A stretch of DNA of 16,751 bases from Bordetella parapertussis. Its GTDB lineage: Bacteria > Pseudomonadota > Gammaproteobacteria > Burkholderiales > SG8-39. Shown one piece after another: positions 1 through 10,770 of this stretch. Location: contig CAMDRY010000028.1 in assembly GCA_945906975.1 (NCBI GenBank), positions 1 to 16,751 on the forward strand, given 5' to 3'. The translations under genes and the position numbers were made by a program. Position 1 is the first letter of the stretch. The number at the start of each line of letters is the position of its first letter. The notes beneath the pieces are model-generated. The model ran no database searches. It was not told where the DNA came from and saw only the letters and a list, made by a program, of their open reading frames with translations.

Positions 1-137
1 TGCCCCTTGCCAATGCTGCAAACCGGCTGCTTTCTCCCGCAGAAATGGGCGAACTGTTCAAAGTCATCGCCTTTAGCAGGGGTTTGGATGCGGCGCTGCT
101 CGGTTTTTCCCATGGTGACCGCAGCGCCACGCTTTGA
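1..137 (+). CDS. MidA-like SAM-dependent methyltransferase, C-terminal fragment (partial at 5' end)
   Basis: The reading frame that starts at base 3 is open from the window edge to a TGA at 135-137 and gives 44 residues. The fragment contains the block SPAEMGELFKVIAFSRG followed by LLGF and a GDR near the end. I recognise this as the conserved C-terminus of the COG1565/DUF185 family, SAM-dependent methyltransferases related to mitochondrial NDUFAF7/MidA, which methylates an arginine of a complex I subunit. The bacterial role is less clear. The methyltransferase core lies outside the window, so the call rests on the C-terminal motif alone. The gene converges on the Bug receptor gene at 233, and I see no strong terminator hairpin in the 95 bp between them. 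Confidence 0.65.
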   Translation, partial: PLANAANRLLSPAEMGELFKVIAFSRGLDAALLGFSHGDRSATL

Positions 138-232
138 GCCAAGCGGCACAGGCTATGCGCATCGTGGGTTTGTCGGCGCTTCCCTGCTCCTTTGCAGTCT
201 TTTGACCTGCCCTACACGCCTTCGGCCGCTCC

Positions 233-1198
233 TTAATCCAGTTTTGCGCCGGCAGCTTTGACTATTTTTGTCCACATGGCCAGATCAGTCTTGATTTGCG
301 CCGCGAATTGCTCGGGCGTGTTGCCGACAGGATCGATCGCATCTCTAGCCAGGCGGGCCTGAAAATCCGGGCGCTTGATTATGCTCACCACATCCTCGTT
401 AATTTTGCTGATGAGCTCGCGCGGCGTGCCGGCGGGGGCCATGAAGCCGTACCAAGCGGTGATTTCGAAGCCGGGGAGCGTTTCTGCAACAGTGCCCACG
501 TTGGGGAAGAAATTGGACCGCTTGGTGCCTGTGATACCCAAGGCCTTCAGTTTGCCGCTTTGTGTAAGCCCAATGCTGGCGGTAATGCCGCCCACGATCA
601 GCGGAACCTGGTTGGCGAGCACATCGGTGACCCCCTGGCCAAAGCCTTTGTAGGGGATATGCAACATATCAATGCCGCCCATGGACTTGATGGTTTCCAT
701 GGTGAGGTGTTGCTGCCCGCCTGCGCCCGAGGATGCGTAGCTGAGCTTGCCCGGCTGCGCTTTGGCTAGCGCCAGCAATTCCTTGATGTTGTTAGCCGGA
801 AACGAAGGGTGGGCCAAGATGACGAAGGGTCCGGCTGCGGCGTTGACGATGGGCGCGAGGTCCCTGACCGGATCGTAGGGATTTTTCGAATAGAGCAGCG
901 GCGCAATGGTAATTGACGCGTCGGCCGCGAACAGCAGCGTGTAGCCGTCTGGCGTCGCCTTGGCAACAAAATCGGTACCAATGGTGCCCGAGGCGCCCGC
1001 TTTGTTTTCGACAACAACCGCTTGCTTCCACAGGTTGGAGAGTTCCTGCGACAACACACGGCCGTAGATATCGGGTGTGCCACCGGGCGGGAAAGTGACA
1101 ATGACTTTGACCGGTTTGTTCGGATAAGCCTGCGAAAACCCAACGCTGGGAGTCAGCGCTAACGCGAAGGCGATTAAAAGCACATGTAGGCGATGCAT
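233..1198 (-). CDS. Bug/TctC-family periplasmic substrate-binding protein
   Basis: This 321-residue protein has a typical Sec signal peptide: MHRLH, a hydrophobic core, and likely cleavage around residues 22-24 before AYPNKPVKVIV. The mature part shows Bug-family hallmarks: YPNKP, the FPPGG loop with DIYGR, a GASGTIG loop that normally contacts carboxylates, ATPDGYTLL, LSYASSGAGG, and HIPYKG near the middle. Bug proteins are soluble periplasmic receptors that capture carboxylates or related small molecules; some serve TctAB transporters, and most are orphans. The ligand cannot be predicted from sequence. The start is supported by a strong AGGAGG (1203-1208), four bases upstream of the ATG. 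The gene lies downstream of atpC but is separated from it by a terminator, and it has its own promoter-like sequence and palindrome. It is probably a single-gene unit. Confidence 0.93.
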   Translation of the reverse strand: MHRLHVLLIAFALALTPSVGFSQAYPNKPVKVIVTFPPGGTPDIYGRVLSQELSNLWKQAVVVENKAGASGTIGTDFVAKATPDGYTLLFAADASITIAPLLYSKNPYDPVRDLAPIVNAAAGPFVILAHPSFPANNIKELLALAKAQPGKLSYASSGAGGQQHLTMETIKSMGGIDMLHIPYKGFGQGVTDVLANQVPLIVGGITASIGLTQSGKLKALGITGTKRSNFFPNVGTVAETLPGFEITAWYGFMAPAGTPRELISKINEDVVSIIKRPDFQARLARDAIDPVGNTPEQFAAQIKTDLAMWTKIVKAAGAKLD

Positions 1199-1222
1199 GA
1201 GGCCTCCTTAATCCTTAAGGCG

Positions 1223-1236
1223 GTCCCTTTCGGGAC
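1223..1236 (-). other. Small hairpin with GAAA tetraloop in the leader of the Bug receptor gene
   Basis: On the - strand, GTCCC and GGGAC form a perfect 5-bp stem closed by a GAAA (GNRA-type) tetraloop. It sits about 14 bases upstream of the Shine-Dalgarno sequence of the gene starting at 1198. GNRA loops make short RNA stems unusually stable, so this may protect the 5' end of the transcript or tune translation. On the + strand the stem is followed by TATTTTT and resembles a weak terminator, but no + strand gene upstream needs one. Confidence 0.4.
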
Positions 1237-1253
1237 TATTTTTAACGTGCCAA

Positions 1254-1271
1254 ATTATACGGCTGCCGTAT
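1254..1271 (-). promoter_or_regulatory. Promoter -10 box overlapped by a 15-bp palindromic operator candidate
   Basis: On the - strand there is a perfect TATAAT (1259 to 1254). It overlaps the inner edge of the perfect inverted repeat ATACGGC-N-GCCGTAT (1257-1271; 7-bp arms, 1-bp centre). No good -35 hexamer lies 16-18 bp upstream. The site is between the atpC terminator and the Bug gene start, so it most likely drives the Bug receptor gene. A palindrome covering the upstream edge of a -10 box is typical of a repressor site, and ATAC/GTAT arms recall GntR-type operators, but no regulator gene of that class is visible here. Confidence 0.5.
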
Positions 1272-1284
1272 GTGCTCGCCGCAT

Positions 1285-1314
1285 AAAAAAAAGACGGCCA
1301 AAGCCGCCTTTTTT
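1285..1314 (-). terminator. Rho-independent terminator of the ATP synthase operon
   Basis: Thirty-one bases past the atpC stop codon, the - strand reads a GC-rich stem (arms GGCGGC and GCCGTC around TTTG, with one mismatch) followed by eight T residues. A-runs also precede it, so the + strand reads a shorter T6 tract after the same stem. Position and shape fit the end of atpIBEFHAGDC. It also isolates the Bug receptor gene from read-through. Confidence 0.85.
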
Positions 1315-1345
1315 GCCCCGCACGGACGCGCCCGTGCGTGTCTGC

Positions 1346-1765
1346 TTACTTGCGGCGCAGCTTTCGGATAGCGGCGATTTGCGCTGCCATCATGGCAAAC
1401 TCGGACTGCGCGCGCGCCATATCAAGATCGCCCTTCGCGTTGGCCATGGCTTCCTGCGCGGCCTTCTGCGCTTCAAGTGCCTTGGCTTCGTCGAGGTCAT
1501 GGCCGCGAATTGCCGTGTCGGCCAGCACAGTGACAAGCTTGGGTTGAACTTCTAACACGCCGCCCGCGACAAAAATCAGCACCTCTTCGCTGCCATCGGC
1601 GGGCTTGATGCGCACCGCGCCCGGCTTGATGCGGGTAATGAGCGGCGTGTGCCTGGGATAAATGCCCAACTCACCAGCCTCCCCGGGCAGAGCCACAAAC
1701 TCGGCCTCACCGGCGAAGATTTGCTCTTCGGCGCTGACTACATCTACGTAAATCGTATGTGCCAT
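1346..1765 (-). CDS. atpC: ATP synthase F1 epsilon subunit
   Basis: The 139-residue protein has the normal epsilon length and layout: an N-terminal beta-sandwich (about residues 1-87, starting [17 protein letters not shown] and containing [17 protein letters not shown]), then a C-terminal helical hairpin rich in Ala, Glu and Lys. Epsilon is part of the central stalk, couples rotor to catalytic head and inhibits ATP hydrolysis through its C-terminal helices. The start ATG is preceded by AGGA about four bases upstream. It is the last gene of the operon and is followed directly by the terminator. The 86-bp gap to atpD is low-complexity, with two copies of CCCATTT and several CATTC-like words, and holds no gene. 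Confidence 0.98.
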   Translation of the reverse strand: MAHTIYVDVVSAEEQIFAGEAEFVALPGEAGELGIYPRHTPLITRIKPGAVRIKPADGSEEVLIFVAGGVLEVQPKLVTVLADTAIRGHDLDEAKALEAQKAAQEAMANAKGDLDMARAQSEFAMMAAQIAAIRKLRRK

Positions 1766-1851
1766 TGGATCCTAGTGAATGCTGAATGGTGTGTAGGGAG
1801 TGGTGGAAAAACCGCCGGGATTCTTACGATTCACCCTTTCCCATTTCCCAT

Positions 1852-3240
<1,389 letters not shown>

Positions 3241-3276
3241 CTAACTAGACTTACGATTCGAATTCGGTTGGTTCGC

Positions 3277-4140
3277 TTAAACGGCAGCAGCGCCGGCGAC
3301 AATCTCTGAGAGTTCTTTGGTAATGGCTGCCTGGCGCGTCTTGTTGTAAATCAGGGTAAGTTCGTCGATCACGCTGCCGGCGTTGTCGCTGGCGGCTTTC
3401 ATCGCCACCATGCGCGCCGACTGCTCGGACGCCATGTTCTCGGCGACGCCCGGAAAAATCAGCGACTCAACATAGCGCGTCAGCACCTGGTCAAGAACCG
3501 CTTTGGCGTCCGGTTCGTAGATGTAATCCCACGACCCCTGCGGCACACCAATCTTCTCGCCCGAGAGGGGCAGCAACTGCTCCATCACCGGTTCCTGCTT
3601 CATCGTATTGATAAACTTGGTGTAAAACACCATTAGACGGTCGAAGCGGTCATGGGTGTAACCGTCCAGCATGGTCTTGACGGCACCGATCATTTTTTCC
3701 ATGTTCGGCTTGTCGCCCATCTGGATCACATGCGACACGACGTTGGCGCCGAGGCGCTGCATGAAACCAAAGCCCTTGTTGCCAATCGCGCAAACTTCAA
3801 ACGTCTCCCCCTGCGACTCCCACTCTTTCATCTTGTTGAGTGTCATGCGCAGCACGTTGGTGTTGAGGCCGCCGCACAAGCCCTTGTCGGTTGTGATGAC
3901 GATGATGCCAACCCTATTCACCGTGTCACGCTCAATCAGGAAGGGATGGCGGTACTCGGGGTTGGCATGGCTGATGTGCGCCGCCACGTTGCGGATTTTT
4001 TCGGCGTACGGCCGCGCGGCGCGCATGCGATCTTGCGCCTTTCTCATTTTCGAGGCCGCAACCATTTCCATCGCCTTGGTGATCTTGCGCGTGTTCTGCA
4101 CGCTCTTGATCTTGGTGCGTATTTCTTTTGAACCGGCCAT
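3277..4140 (-). CDS. atpG: ATP synthase F1 gamma subunit
   Basis: The 287-residue protein begins [20 protein letters not shown] and continues with [15 protein letters not shown]. That is the N-terminal coiled-coil helix of gamma, which rotates inside the alpha3beta3 head. The DKGLCGGLN motif of the Rossmann-like middle domain is present. The C-terminal helix carries [14 protein letters not shown] and the closing [19 protein letters not shown] signature. Length matches the family. A modest AAGG lies eight bases before the ATG. The gene sits between atpA and atpD as in the standard F1 order. Confidence 0.98.
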   Translation of the reverse strand: MAGSKEIRTKIKSVQNTRKITKAMEMVAASKMRKAQDRMRAARPYAEKIRNVAAHISHANPEYRHPFLIERDTVNRVGIIVITTDKGLCGGLNTNVLRMTLNKMKEWESQGETFEVCAIGNKGFGFMQRLGANVVSHVIQMGDKPNMEKMIGAVKTMLDGYTHDRFDRLMVFYTKFINTMKQEPVMEQLLPLSGEKIGVPQGSWDYIYEPDAKAVLDQVLTRYVESLIFPGVAENMASEQSARMVAMKAASDNAGSVIDELTLIYNKTRQAAITKELSEIVAGAAAV

Positions 4141-4171
4141 TTCTGCGCCTTGTCAGTTAGCTTTACGCCAC

Positions 4172-4189
4172 CCCCCTCAAAACAGGGGG
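4172..4189 (-). other. Hairpin in the atpA-atpG intergenic gap
   Basis: CCCCCT and AGGGGG form a perfect 6-bp stem around a 6-base loop within the 59-bp gap between the atpA stop and the atpG start. No T-run follows on the - strand, so it is not an intrinsic terminator. It could stabilise processed ends of the operon mRNA or set the relative expression of alpha (three copies per complex) and gamma (one copy). That role is inference only. Confidence 0.35.
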
Positions 4190-4199
4190 CAGGGTTGGG

Positions 4200-5744
<1,545 letters not shown>

Positions 5745-5784
5745 GGTAGGTTCCTTGAGGATTCCTGATTCGTTTCTTACGGCG

Positions 5785-6318
5785 CTAGTTGTTCAGCAGC
5801 CCGGTGGTCATTGCGGCCAGCTTGCCGCGCACCGAGCCGTCAATCACTTCATCTCCGACCACGACACGCACGCCGCCGATAAGATCGCGATCTTCACCGA
5901 CCTGCGGTTTGATCTTGCGCTTGAAGCGCTTTTCCAGATCGGCCACCAGCGCGGACAGTTGCGCGGCGTCCAGCGGCATGGCGCTGGTGATCACCGCATC
6001 CACCACGCCTTCGCGCGCGTGCTTTAGGGTCTCGAACTGTTCGCGAATCGTAGGCAGCAAAGCAAGACGGCCGTTTTCGATCAGGATGTGGACAAAATTC
6101 TGCGCATCCTTGGACAGGTCGCCGGCGACCGAAGCAATCAGACCGTACACCTGCTCGGACGAGAACTTCGGATTGCTGATGGCATCCTGCATGTCGCGAT
6201 CAGCCGCAACGGCTGCGAGCCGTCCCAGCACATCGGACCATGCACCCAGCGCATTCGCCTTGTCCGCCAGCGCAAAAACCGCCTCGGCGTAAGGGCGCGC
6301 GATTGTGGTGACTTCCAT
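5785..6318 (-). CDS. atpH: ATP synthase F1 delta subunit
   Basis: The 177-residue protein starts [18 protein letters not shown], the usual first helix of delta, and has the conserved C-terminal block [33 protein letters not shown]. Delta links the top of the alpha3beta3 head to the peripheral stalk b dimer. The start is five bases after the atpF stop, so the two genes are probably translationally coupled. An AGGA three bases from the ATG and a further AGGAG inside the end of atpF can both serve as ribosome sites. Confidence 0.97.
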   Translation of the reverse strand: MEVTTIARPYAEAVFALADKANALGAWSDVLGRLAAVAADRDMQDAISNPKFSSEQVYGLIASVAGDLSKDAQNFVHILIENGRLALLPTIREQFETLKHAREGVVDAVITSAMPLDAAQLSALVADLEKRFKRKIKPQVGEDRDLIGGVRVVVGDEVIDGSVRGKLAAMTTGLLNN

Positions 6319-6323
6319 TGGTC

Positions 6324-6794
6324 CTAGAGCTCCTGCTTGAGTTGATTCAGCAGGTCGGCGTGCACTTGCGCATTGACTTCCTTGCGCAGGATCTTCTCCG
6401 CGCCCGCCACGGCAAGCGATGCAACCTGCTCGCGAAGCTGGGTCTTTGCCGATTGCACTTCCTGCTGGATCTGCGCTTGGGCGGCGGCGATCATGCGATC
6501 GCCCTCGGCCTTGGCGTTGGCCTTGGCTTCCTCGACCATCTGGCTTGCGCGCTTTTCGCCCGAGGCAAGAATCTCCTGCGAACGCTCACGGGCATCACGA
6601 ATGATCACCTCGCTTTGCTTGTTCGCCTCGGCGTAAGCGGACTTGCCGCGCTCGGCTTCCGCCAAACCGTCCGCAATCTGCTTCTGGCGTGCTTCTATCG
6701 CGTTGAGCAAAGGCGGCCAAACGAATTTGGCCGAGAACAGGATGAACGCAAAAAATGCGATCCCCTGCGCGAACATTGTCACTGTTAGGTTCAT
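6324..6794 (-). CDS. atpF: ATP synthase F0 subunit b
   Basis: The 156-residue protein has one N-terminal membrane helix (about residues 5-28, with [23 protein letters not shown]) followed by a long charged helix rich in Ala, Glu, Lys and Gln. This is the elongated dimer that forms the peripheral stator stalk. Length matches E. coli b at 156 residues. GGGGAA upstream of the ATG is a plausible ribosome site. The gene lies 27 bp downstream of atpE and nearly abuts atpH. Confidence 0.97.
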   Translation of the reverse strand: MNLTVTMFAQGIAFFAFILFSAKFVWPPLLNAIEARQKQIADGLAEAERGKSAYAEANKQSEVIIRDARERSQEILASGEKRASQMVEEAKANAKAEGDRMIAAAQAQIQQEVQSAKTQLREQVASLAVAGAEKILRKEVNAQVHADLLNQLKQEL

Positions 6795-6821
6795 GGTACG
6801 TTCCCCGTTACGGGAGCTGCG

Positions 6822-7115
<294 letters not shown>

Positions 7116-7153
7116 TCAAATCAAAACGATTGGGGTAATTGAAGCTAAGCGAG

Positions 7154-7975
7154 TTAATGCGATTCGTGCGCCATCGCGATGTATACGATGGTGAGCATCA
7201 TGAAAATGTAAGCCTGCAACGCGACGATAAGAATGTGAAAGATCGCCCATCCCAGACCCAGCAATACAGAGGCGCCGAAGCCGACGAAATAGTCGGCACT
7301 CCAGGAGCTGTTGGCCGCCCACATCCACAGCAGCAGGAAGATAATCTCGCCGGCGTACATGTTGCCGAACAACCGCAGCGCATGCGACAGCGGTTTGGAT
7401 ATGTACTCGACCATGTTGAACAGGAAATTAAACACCCAGAGCAGCGGATTGCCGCCAAAAGGCGCGCAGAAGAGCTCGTGGATGAAACCGCCCACTCCCT
7501 TGACCTTGATGCTGTAGTAGATCATCAGCAGCCAGACCGAAAGCGCCAGCGCAAAGGTCGTGTTCAGGTCGGCGGTCGGGACGATGCGAAAGCCGTGCTC
7601 GCTGATGTGGTGTGTGCCGGCAGCGATGATATCAACGGGCAGAAAGTCCATCGCGTTCATCAGCAGGACCCAGACAAACACCGTCATGGCCGCAGGCGCG
7701 ATAAAGGCGTGACGCTCGCCGTGAAAAATTCCCTTGACCTGGTCATCGACAAATTCAAAAAAGAGTTCGACGAAGGCTTGGCGTTTGTTGGGTACACCGG
7801 CAGTCGCGCCGCGCACGACCCACCAGAGGAAGCCGATGCCAATCACGCCGAGCAGCAACGACACTGCCAGCGAGTCAACGTTGATCATCCAGAACGCGCC
7901 CTCACCGACCTGCTTGGTGTCGAACGTGAGGTGGTGGCCTATATATTCGGAAGGGGTAAGCGTGCCTGATGCCAT
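7154..7975 (-). CDS. atpB: ATP synthase F0 subunit a
   Basis: The 273-residue protein has five or six hydrophobic membrane segments and forms the stator half-channels beside the c ring. The essential arginine is R201 in [35 protein letters not shown] just before it and the C-terminal [18 protein letters not shown] helix are family signatures. Length and features match the E. coli a subunit. No good ribosome-binding site precedes the ATG at 7975. With the atpI stop only 28 bp upstream, translation may partly depend on atpI. Confidence 0.97.
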   Translation of the reverse strand: MASGTLTPSEYIGHHLTFDTKQVGEGAFWMINVDSLAVSLLLGVIGIGFLWWVVRGATAGVPNKRQAFVELFFEFVDDQVKGIFHGERHAFIAPAAMTVFVWVLLMNAMDFLPVDIIAAGTHHISEHGFRIVPTADLNTTFALALSVWLLMIYYSIKVKGVGGFIHELFCAPFGGNPLLWVFNFLFNMVEYISKPLSHALRLFGNMYAGEIIFLLLWMWAANSSWSADYFVGFGASVLLGLGWAIFHILIVALQAYIFMMLTIVYIAMAHESH

Positions 7976-8003
7976 CTTGTTTGGTTATTTGCCAGCTAGT
8001 TGT

Positions 8004-8378
8004 CTAGTTTTCGCGAACAATAATTGCCATGCCGAACATCATTACCGTGACCACGAACGAACCGATAAACGCCAGCGGGACGACATCCTTGTAGATCATC
8101 ATGACCAGCGCGAGCTGCATGACTATCAGAATTATCTTACTGGCCTCCGCGCGGAACAGGGTGCGAAGTACTTCTCCTGCGGTGTTACCCTTGCTCCGCT
8201 TTGACGCGAACAAGCCGTACACATAGCCGGATGTGACATTGACGAGCCCCCCCAGCAAGGCAGATAAGGCCGCGTCATGGCCGATCCAGATGCCGCCTAC
8301 AAGCGCGAGCACAAGACTTGCATACAACTGCCATCTCAAAACGGTGAGGATGGGTTTGTTCTCTAAGCGCAAAGCCAT
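8004..8378 (-). CDS. atpI: ATP synthase subunit I (F0 assembly-associated protein)
   Basis: This small membrane protein has four hydrophobic segments and a basic patch (ASKRSKG) in the middle. It matches AtpI, the first gene of proteobacterial atp operons, which helps c-ring assembly and is not essential. The reading frame extends back to a TTG at 8390 and a GTG at 8384. The promoter at 8403-8431 predicts transcription to begin near 8396, which would leave a leader of only about six bases for TTG. I therefore prefer the ATG at 8378 (124 residues, MALRLENKPI). A weak GGGTG lies just upstream. AtpI sequences are poorly conserved; position is the strongest support. Confidence 0.88.
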   Translation of the reverse strand: MALRLENKPILTVLRWQLYASLVLALVGGIWIGHDAALSALLGGLVNVTSGYVYGLFASKRSKGNTAGEVLRTLFRAEASKIILIVMQLALVMMIYKDVVPLAFIGSFVVTVMMFGMAIIVREN

Positions 8379-8402
8379 TTTCACCCGCAAGCGAACCGCA
8401 AG

Positions 8403-8431
8403 AGTATAGGTGTCCGATGATTGCCCGTCAA
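8403..8431 (-). promoter_or_regulatory. Sigma70-type promoter of the atp operon
   Basis: The - strand reads TTGACG (8431 to 8426), a spacer of exactly 17 bp, then TATACT (8408 to 8403). Each hexamer matches consensus at five of six positions. The predicted start is near 8396, about 18 bases before the chosen atpI ATG. It sits in the 103-125 bp gap between the FAH-family gene and atpI and is the obvious main promoter of atpIBEFHAGDC. No clear terminator of the upstream FAH gene is visible, so some read-through from it is possible. Confidence 0.8.
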
Positions 8432-8493
8432 AAAATTATGTGGCACGGCGTCTCACACCCCTTTGCCCGAAAAATTCACCATCTTTACGAAAC

Positions 8494-9366
8494 TTAACCG
8501 GCGTATTGGCTGGCGATCCGGATGTCCGCCTTGCCAACCGACTCAATTTCACAGGAAAGCACATCTCCGGGTTTGACCGGGCCGACGCCCTCGGGCGTGC
8601 CGGTGAAAATGATGTCGCCGGGGTGGAGCGTATAGAAGCTCGATGCGTATTCGATCAACTTATGCACGTCGTAGACCAGTTTGTCGGTGTTCGAGCTCTG
8701 GCGCTGCTCCCCATTGACCTTGATCGACAGCTTGAGCTTGTTCGGATTCGGCACCTCATCTTTGGTGACAATCCAGGGGCCGCATACGGCGTAGGTATCC
8801 ACCGACTTCCTGAAGCTTGGCAACTCCGGCCCGCGGATGGTCATGTCCAGCCCCATGGCATAACCGGCGACATAATCGAGGGCGTTTTCCTTTTTCACTT
8901 TATTGCAGGTCTTGCCGATGATGACCGCCAGCTCGATTTCGTGGTCGTTGCGGCGCTCGGGCCAGCGCAGCTGGATTTCCTCGCCGAAACCGATCAGCGC
9001 GCTGTTGGCCTTGAGGAACAGGCCCCAGTCCCAGATGTTCTTGTTCTTGATCTCGCGGCCGTGGGCGATGCCCTGGTCTTTTTCCGCCTCGTCAATGTGC
9101 GCATGGTAGTTGATGGGGGCGTTGACGATTTTGGTCGGATTGGCCACCGGCGATTTGAACCTGACCGCACTGACCGGCTTTTTGTCCGCGCCTGCCTCGA
9201 GCTCGCGCACGCGCGCGATGATCTTGTCGAGATTGGCAATAAGCAAGTCACCCTGGGGCAGCGGCCAGCGCACAGCGGGCAGCAAGTCCAACGCGGCACT
9301 CACATCCAACACCTGATCGCCCTTGATCAGGCCCAGTCGGTTGTCATCGTATCGGCAAAGTTTCAT
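8494..9366 (-). CDS. Fumarylacetoacetate hydrolase (FAH) family protein
   Basis: The 290-residue protein has an N-terminal cap of about 75 residues and a C-terminal FAH fold. Metal ligands are visible as the paired glutamates E143 and E145 (in HEIELAVIIGK) and D174 (GLDMTIRG). The NYHAH segment (86-90), FRKSVDTYAVCGPW and the GDIIFTGTPEGVG loop are also present. Members hydrolyse or isomerise ring-opened aromatic intermediates such as fumarylpyruvate, acylpyruvates or 5-carboxymethyl-2-oxo-hept-3-ene-dioate, or act as ureidoglycolate lyases. Near a dioxygenase cluster, cleavage of a ring-fission product is the likeliest role; the exact substrate is not readable. No strong ribosome site precedes the ATG. 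The gene is divergent from the second Bug receptor across 244 bp with a GGCGATCGCC palindrome but no convincing promoter. Confidence 0.9.
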   Translation of the reverse strand: MKLCRYDDNRLGLIKGDQVLDVSAALDLLPAVRWPLPQGDLLIANLDKIIARVRELEAGADKKPVSAVRFKSPVANPTKIVNAPINYHAHIDEAEKDQGIAHGREIKNKNIWDWGLFLKANSALIGFGEEIQLRWPERRNDHEIELAVIIGKTCNKVKKENALDYVAGYAMGLDMTIRGPELPSFRKSVDTYAVCGPWIVTKDEVPNPNKLKLSIKVNGEQRQSSNTDKLVYDVHKLIEYASSFYTLHPGDIIFTGTPEGVGPVKPGDVLSCEIESVGKADIRIASQYAG

Positions 9367-9610
9367 TTCAGTGGCTCACGGTTAAAAAGGAGGCGGCAGA
9401 ACGGCTGCAAGCATAGTCGAATTTGCGCCGAAAAACCTCGCCCGAATGCTTAAACCTGCGCAACGCGGGCATCACACGGCGATCGCCCTCACAAAGCGCA
9501 AACGACCGCTAAAATACCCTGACTTGGCTTGGGGCGCTCCCTTGCGCGTCTTTGCCAAGCACACTGACCTGCGGGCGCTCAGACCCGGCAAAAACTGGAG
9601 GGACAACACC

Positions 9611-10594
9611 ATGACTCGTTTCCTGCGATTGATCACGGGCACCATGACCGCTATGGGAATACTCCTGTGCCCCGCAGCTTCGGTCGCCCAGGCCGATTAC
9701 CCCAACAAACCGATCCGGTTGATCATCGGTTTTCCGCCCGGCGGCTCGACCGATATCGTCGGCCGCATCGTGGCGATGAAGCTGAGCGAGCGCCTCGGGC
9801 AACAGGTGGTCGTGGACAACCGCGGCGGCGCCGGAGGCACCATCGGTGCGGAACTAGCCTCAAAAGCAACGCCCGACGGCTATACCCTCACGATAGGCAC
9901 CACCAGCACGCATGCCGTGGCCGCGGGTGCGTATTCGAAGCTGCCCTATGACCCGATCAAGAATTTCGCCCCGGTGTCATTGGTGGCAATCACACCCTAC
10001 CTGCTGGTGGTCAACCCGCAAGTGCAGGCGAACTCGCTCGCCGATCTGGTCAGCCTTGCGAAAAGTCAGCCGGGCAAACTCAACTATGCCTCGGCCGGCA
10101 ACGGCTCGACCACCCACCTTGCGATGGAAATGCTCAAGGACGCGGCCAAGATCAACCTCGTGCACATACCCTATAAGGGCAACGGCCCCGCGGATATCGC
10201 GATTCTTGGCGGCGAGGTGCAAGCGGTATTCGGTTCTATGCCCGCGCTACTGCAAAACACCAAGGCCGGAAAATTGCGCGCCCTGGCTGTGGGCACAGCG
10301 CGCCGCTCTCCGGCGCTGCCCGATGTGCCGACAGTGGCCGAGCTTGGCTATCCGGGTTTCGAGGCCGCGCTTTGGCTGGGCGTACTCGCGCCGGCCGGAA
10401 CACCGCAGCCAATCATCGACCGCCTCAATCGCGAACTGACAAGCATTGCCGCGACGCCCGATTTCAGGTCGCTGATGGACAAGAATGGCGCCGAGCCTAT
10501 CAGCAACACCCCGGAGCAGTTCGCCACCATGATCCGCGCAGAAGTCGAGCGTTACACCAAGGTGGTAAAGGCCATCGGCGTAAAACTGGACTGA
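9611..10594 (+). CDS. Bug/TctC-family periplasmic substrate-binding protein
   Basis: From the ATG at 9611 this is a 327-residue protein with a signal peptide (MTRFLRL, a hydrophobic stretch, likely cleavage near residues 26-28 before DYPNKPIRL). The mature part has FPPGGSTDIVGRIVA, RGGAGGTIGAELA, ATPDGYTLTIG, LNYASAGNGSTTHLAME and HIPYKGNGPA, all Bug-family signatures. A GGAGGG eight bases upstream fixes the start; the reading frame stays open to 9446 but that extension is not signal-peptide-like. It is clearly paralogous to the Bug gene at 233-1198 (both end in a V-K-A-x-G-x-K-L-D tail), yet the ligand-contact loops differ, so a different substrate is likely. It stands between the FAH gene and the dioxygenase operon and may bind the pathway substrate. 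Confidence 0.93.
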   Translation: MTRFLRLITGTMTAMGILLCPAASVAQADYPNKPIRLIIGFPPGGSTDIVGRIVAMKLSERLGQQVVVDNRGGAGGTIGAELASKATPDGYTLTIGTTSTHAVAAGAYSKLPYDPIKNFAPVSLVAITPYLLVVNPQVQANSLADLVSLAKSQPGKLNYASAGNGSTTHLAMEMLKDAAKINLVHIPYKGNGPADIAILGGEVQAVFGSMPALLQNTKAGKLRALAVGTARRSPALPDVPTVAELGYPGFEAALWLGVLAPAGTPQPIIDRLNRELTSIAATPDFRSLMDKNGAEPISNTPEQFATMIRAEVERYTKVVKAIGVKLD

Positions 10595-10699
10595 TCCGTC
10601 TTGATCGCCTGGAAAAGCGCGCCCGGCGCGGGTCTTCGGGCATGAAGCCATCCGGGTCGGGCTTGATCATGAGCCGGCCCTTGCACGCCTGAAACGAAA

Positions 10700-10734
10700 A
10701 TGGCGAAGCAAGCCTTCTCCGATGGCTTCGCCAT
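10700..10734. terminator. Inverted repeat between convergent genes, probable bidirectional terminator
   Basis: ATGGCGAAGC (10700-10709) and GCTTCGCCAT (10725-10734) form a perfect 10-bp stem around a 15-base loop. It lies between the + strand Bug gene ending at 10594 and the - strand bicupin gene ending at 10771. On the - strand it is followed by TTTTCGTTT, on the + strand only by a short TTT. Position between convergent ends supports termination in both directions, mainly of the dioxygenase operon. The remaining 176-bp gap shows no gene. Confidence 0.6.
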
Positions 10735-10770
10735 GCCTTTGCCTGGGCAGGCGCGCGTACGCCGCCCCGC

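Noticed and set aside
1223..1243. Hairpin plus T-run on the + strand as a terminator
   Set aside because: No + strand gene upstream would need it, and the stem is only 5 bp; it is better read as part of the - strand leader.
1766..1851. CCCATTT/CATTC words in the atpD-atpC gap as a functional repeat
   Set aside because: Only two exact 7-bp copies and loose low-complexity words are present; too weak to claim more than simple sequence.
9387..9393. AAGGAGG Shine-Dalgarno-like word on the + strand upstream of the FAH gene
   Set aside because: No suitable start codon follows at a usable distance and no open frame of interest begins there.
9478..9487. GGCGATCGCC palindrome in the FAH/Bug divergent gap
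   Set aside because: This 10-mer contains the common GCGATCGC motif and has no -10/-35 elements close by, so I do not claim an operator.
9446..9610. Upstream extension of the second Bug receptor frame
   Set aside because: The 55 extra residues do not resemble a signal peptide, while the ATG at 9611 has a strong GGAGGG and begins a normal signal peptide.
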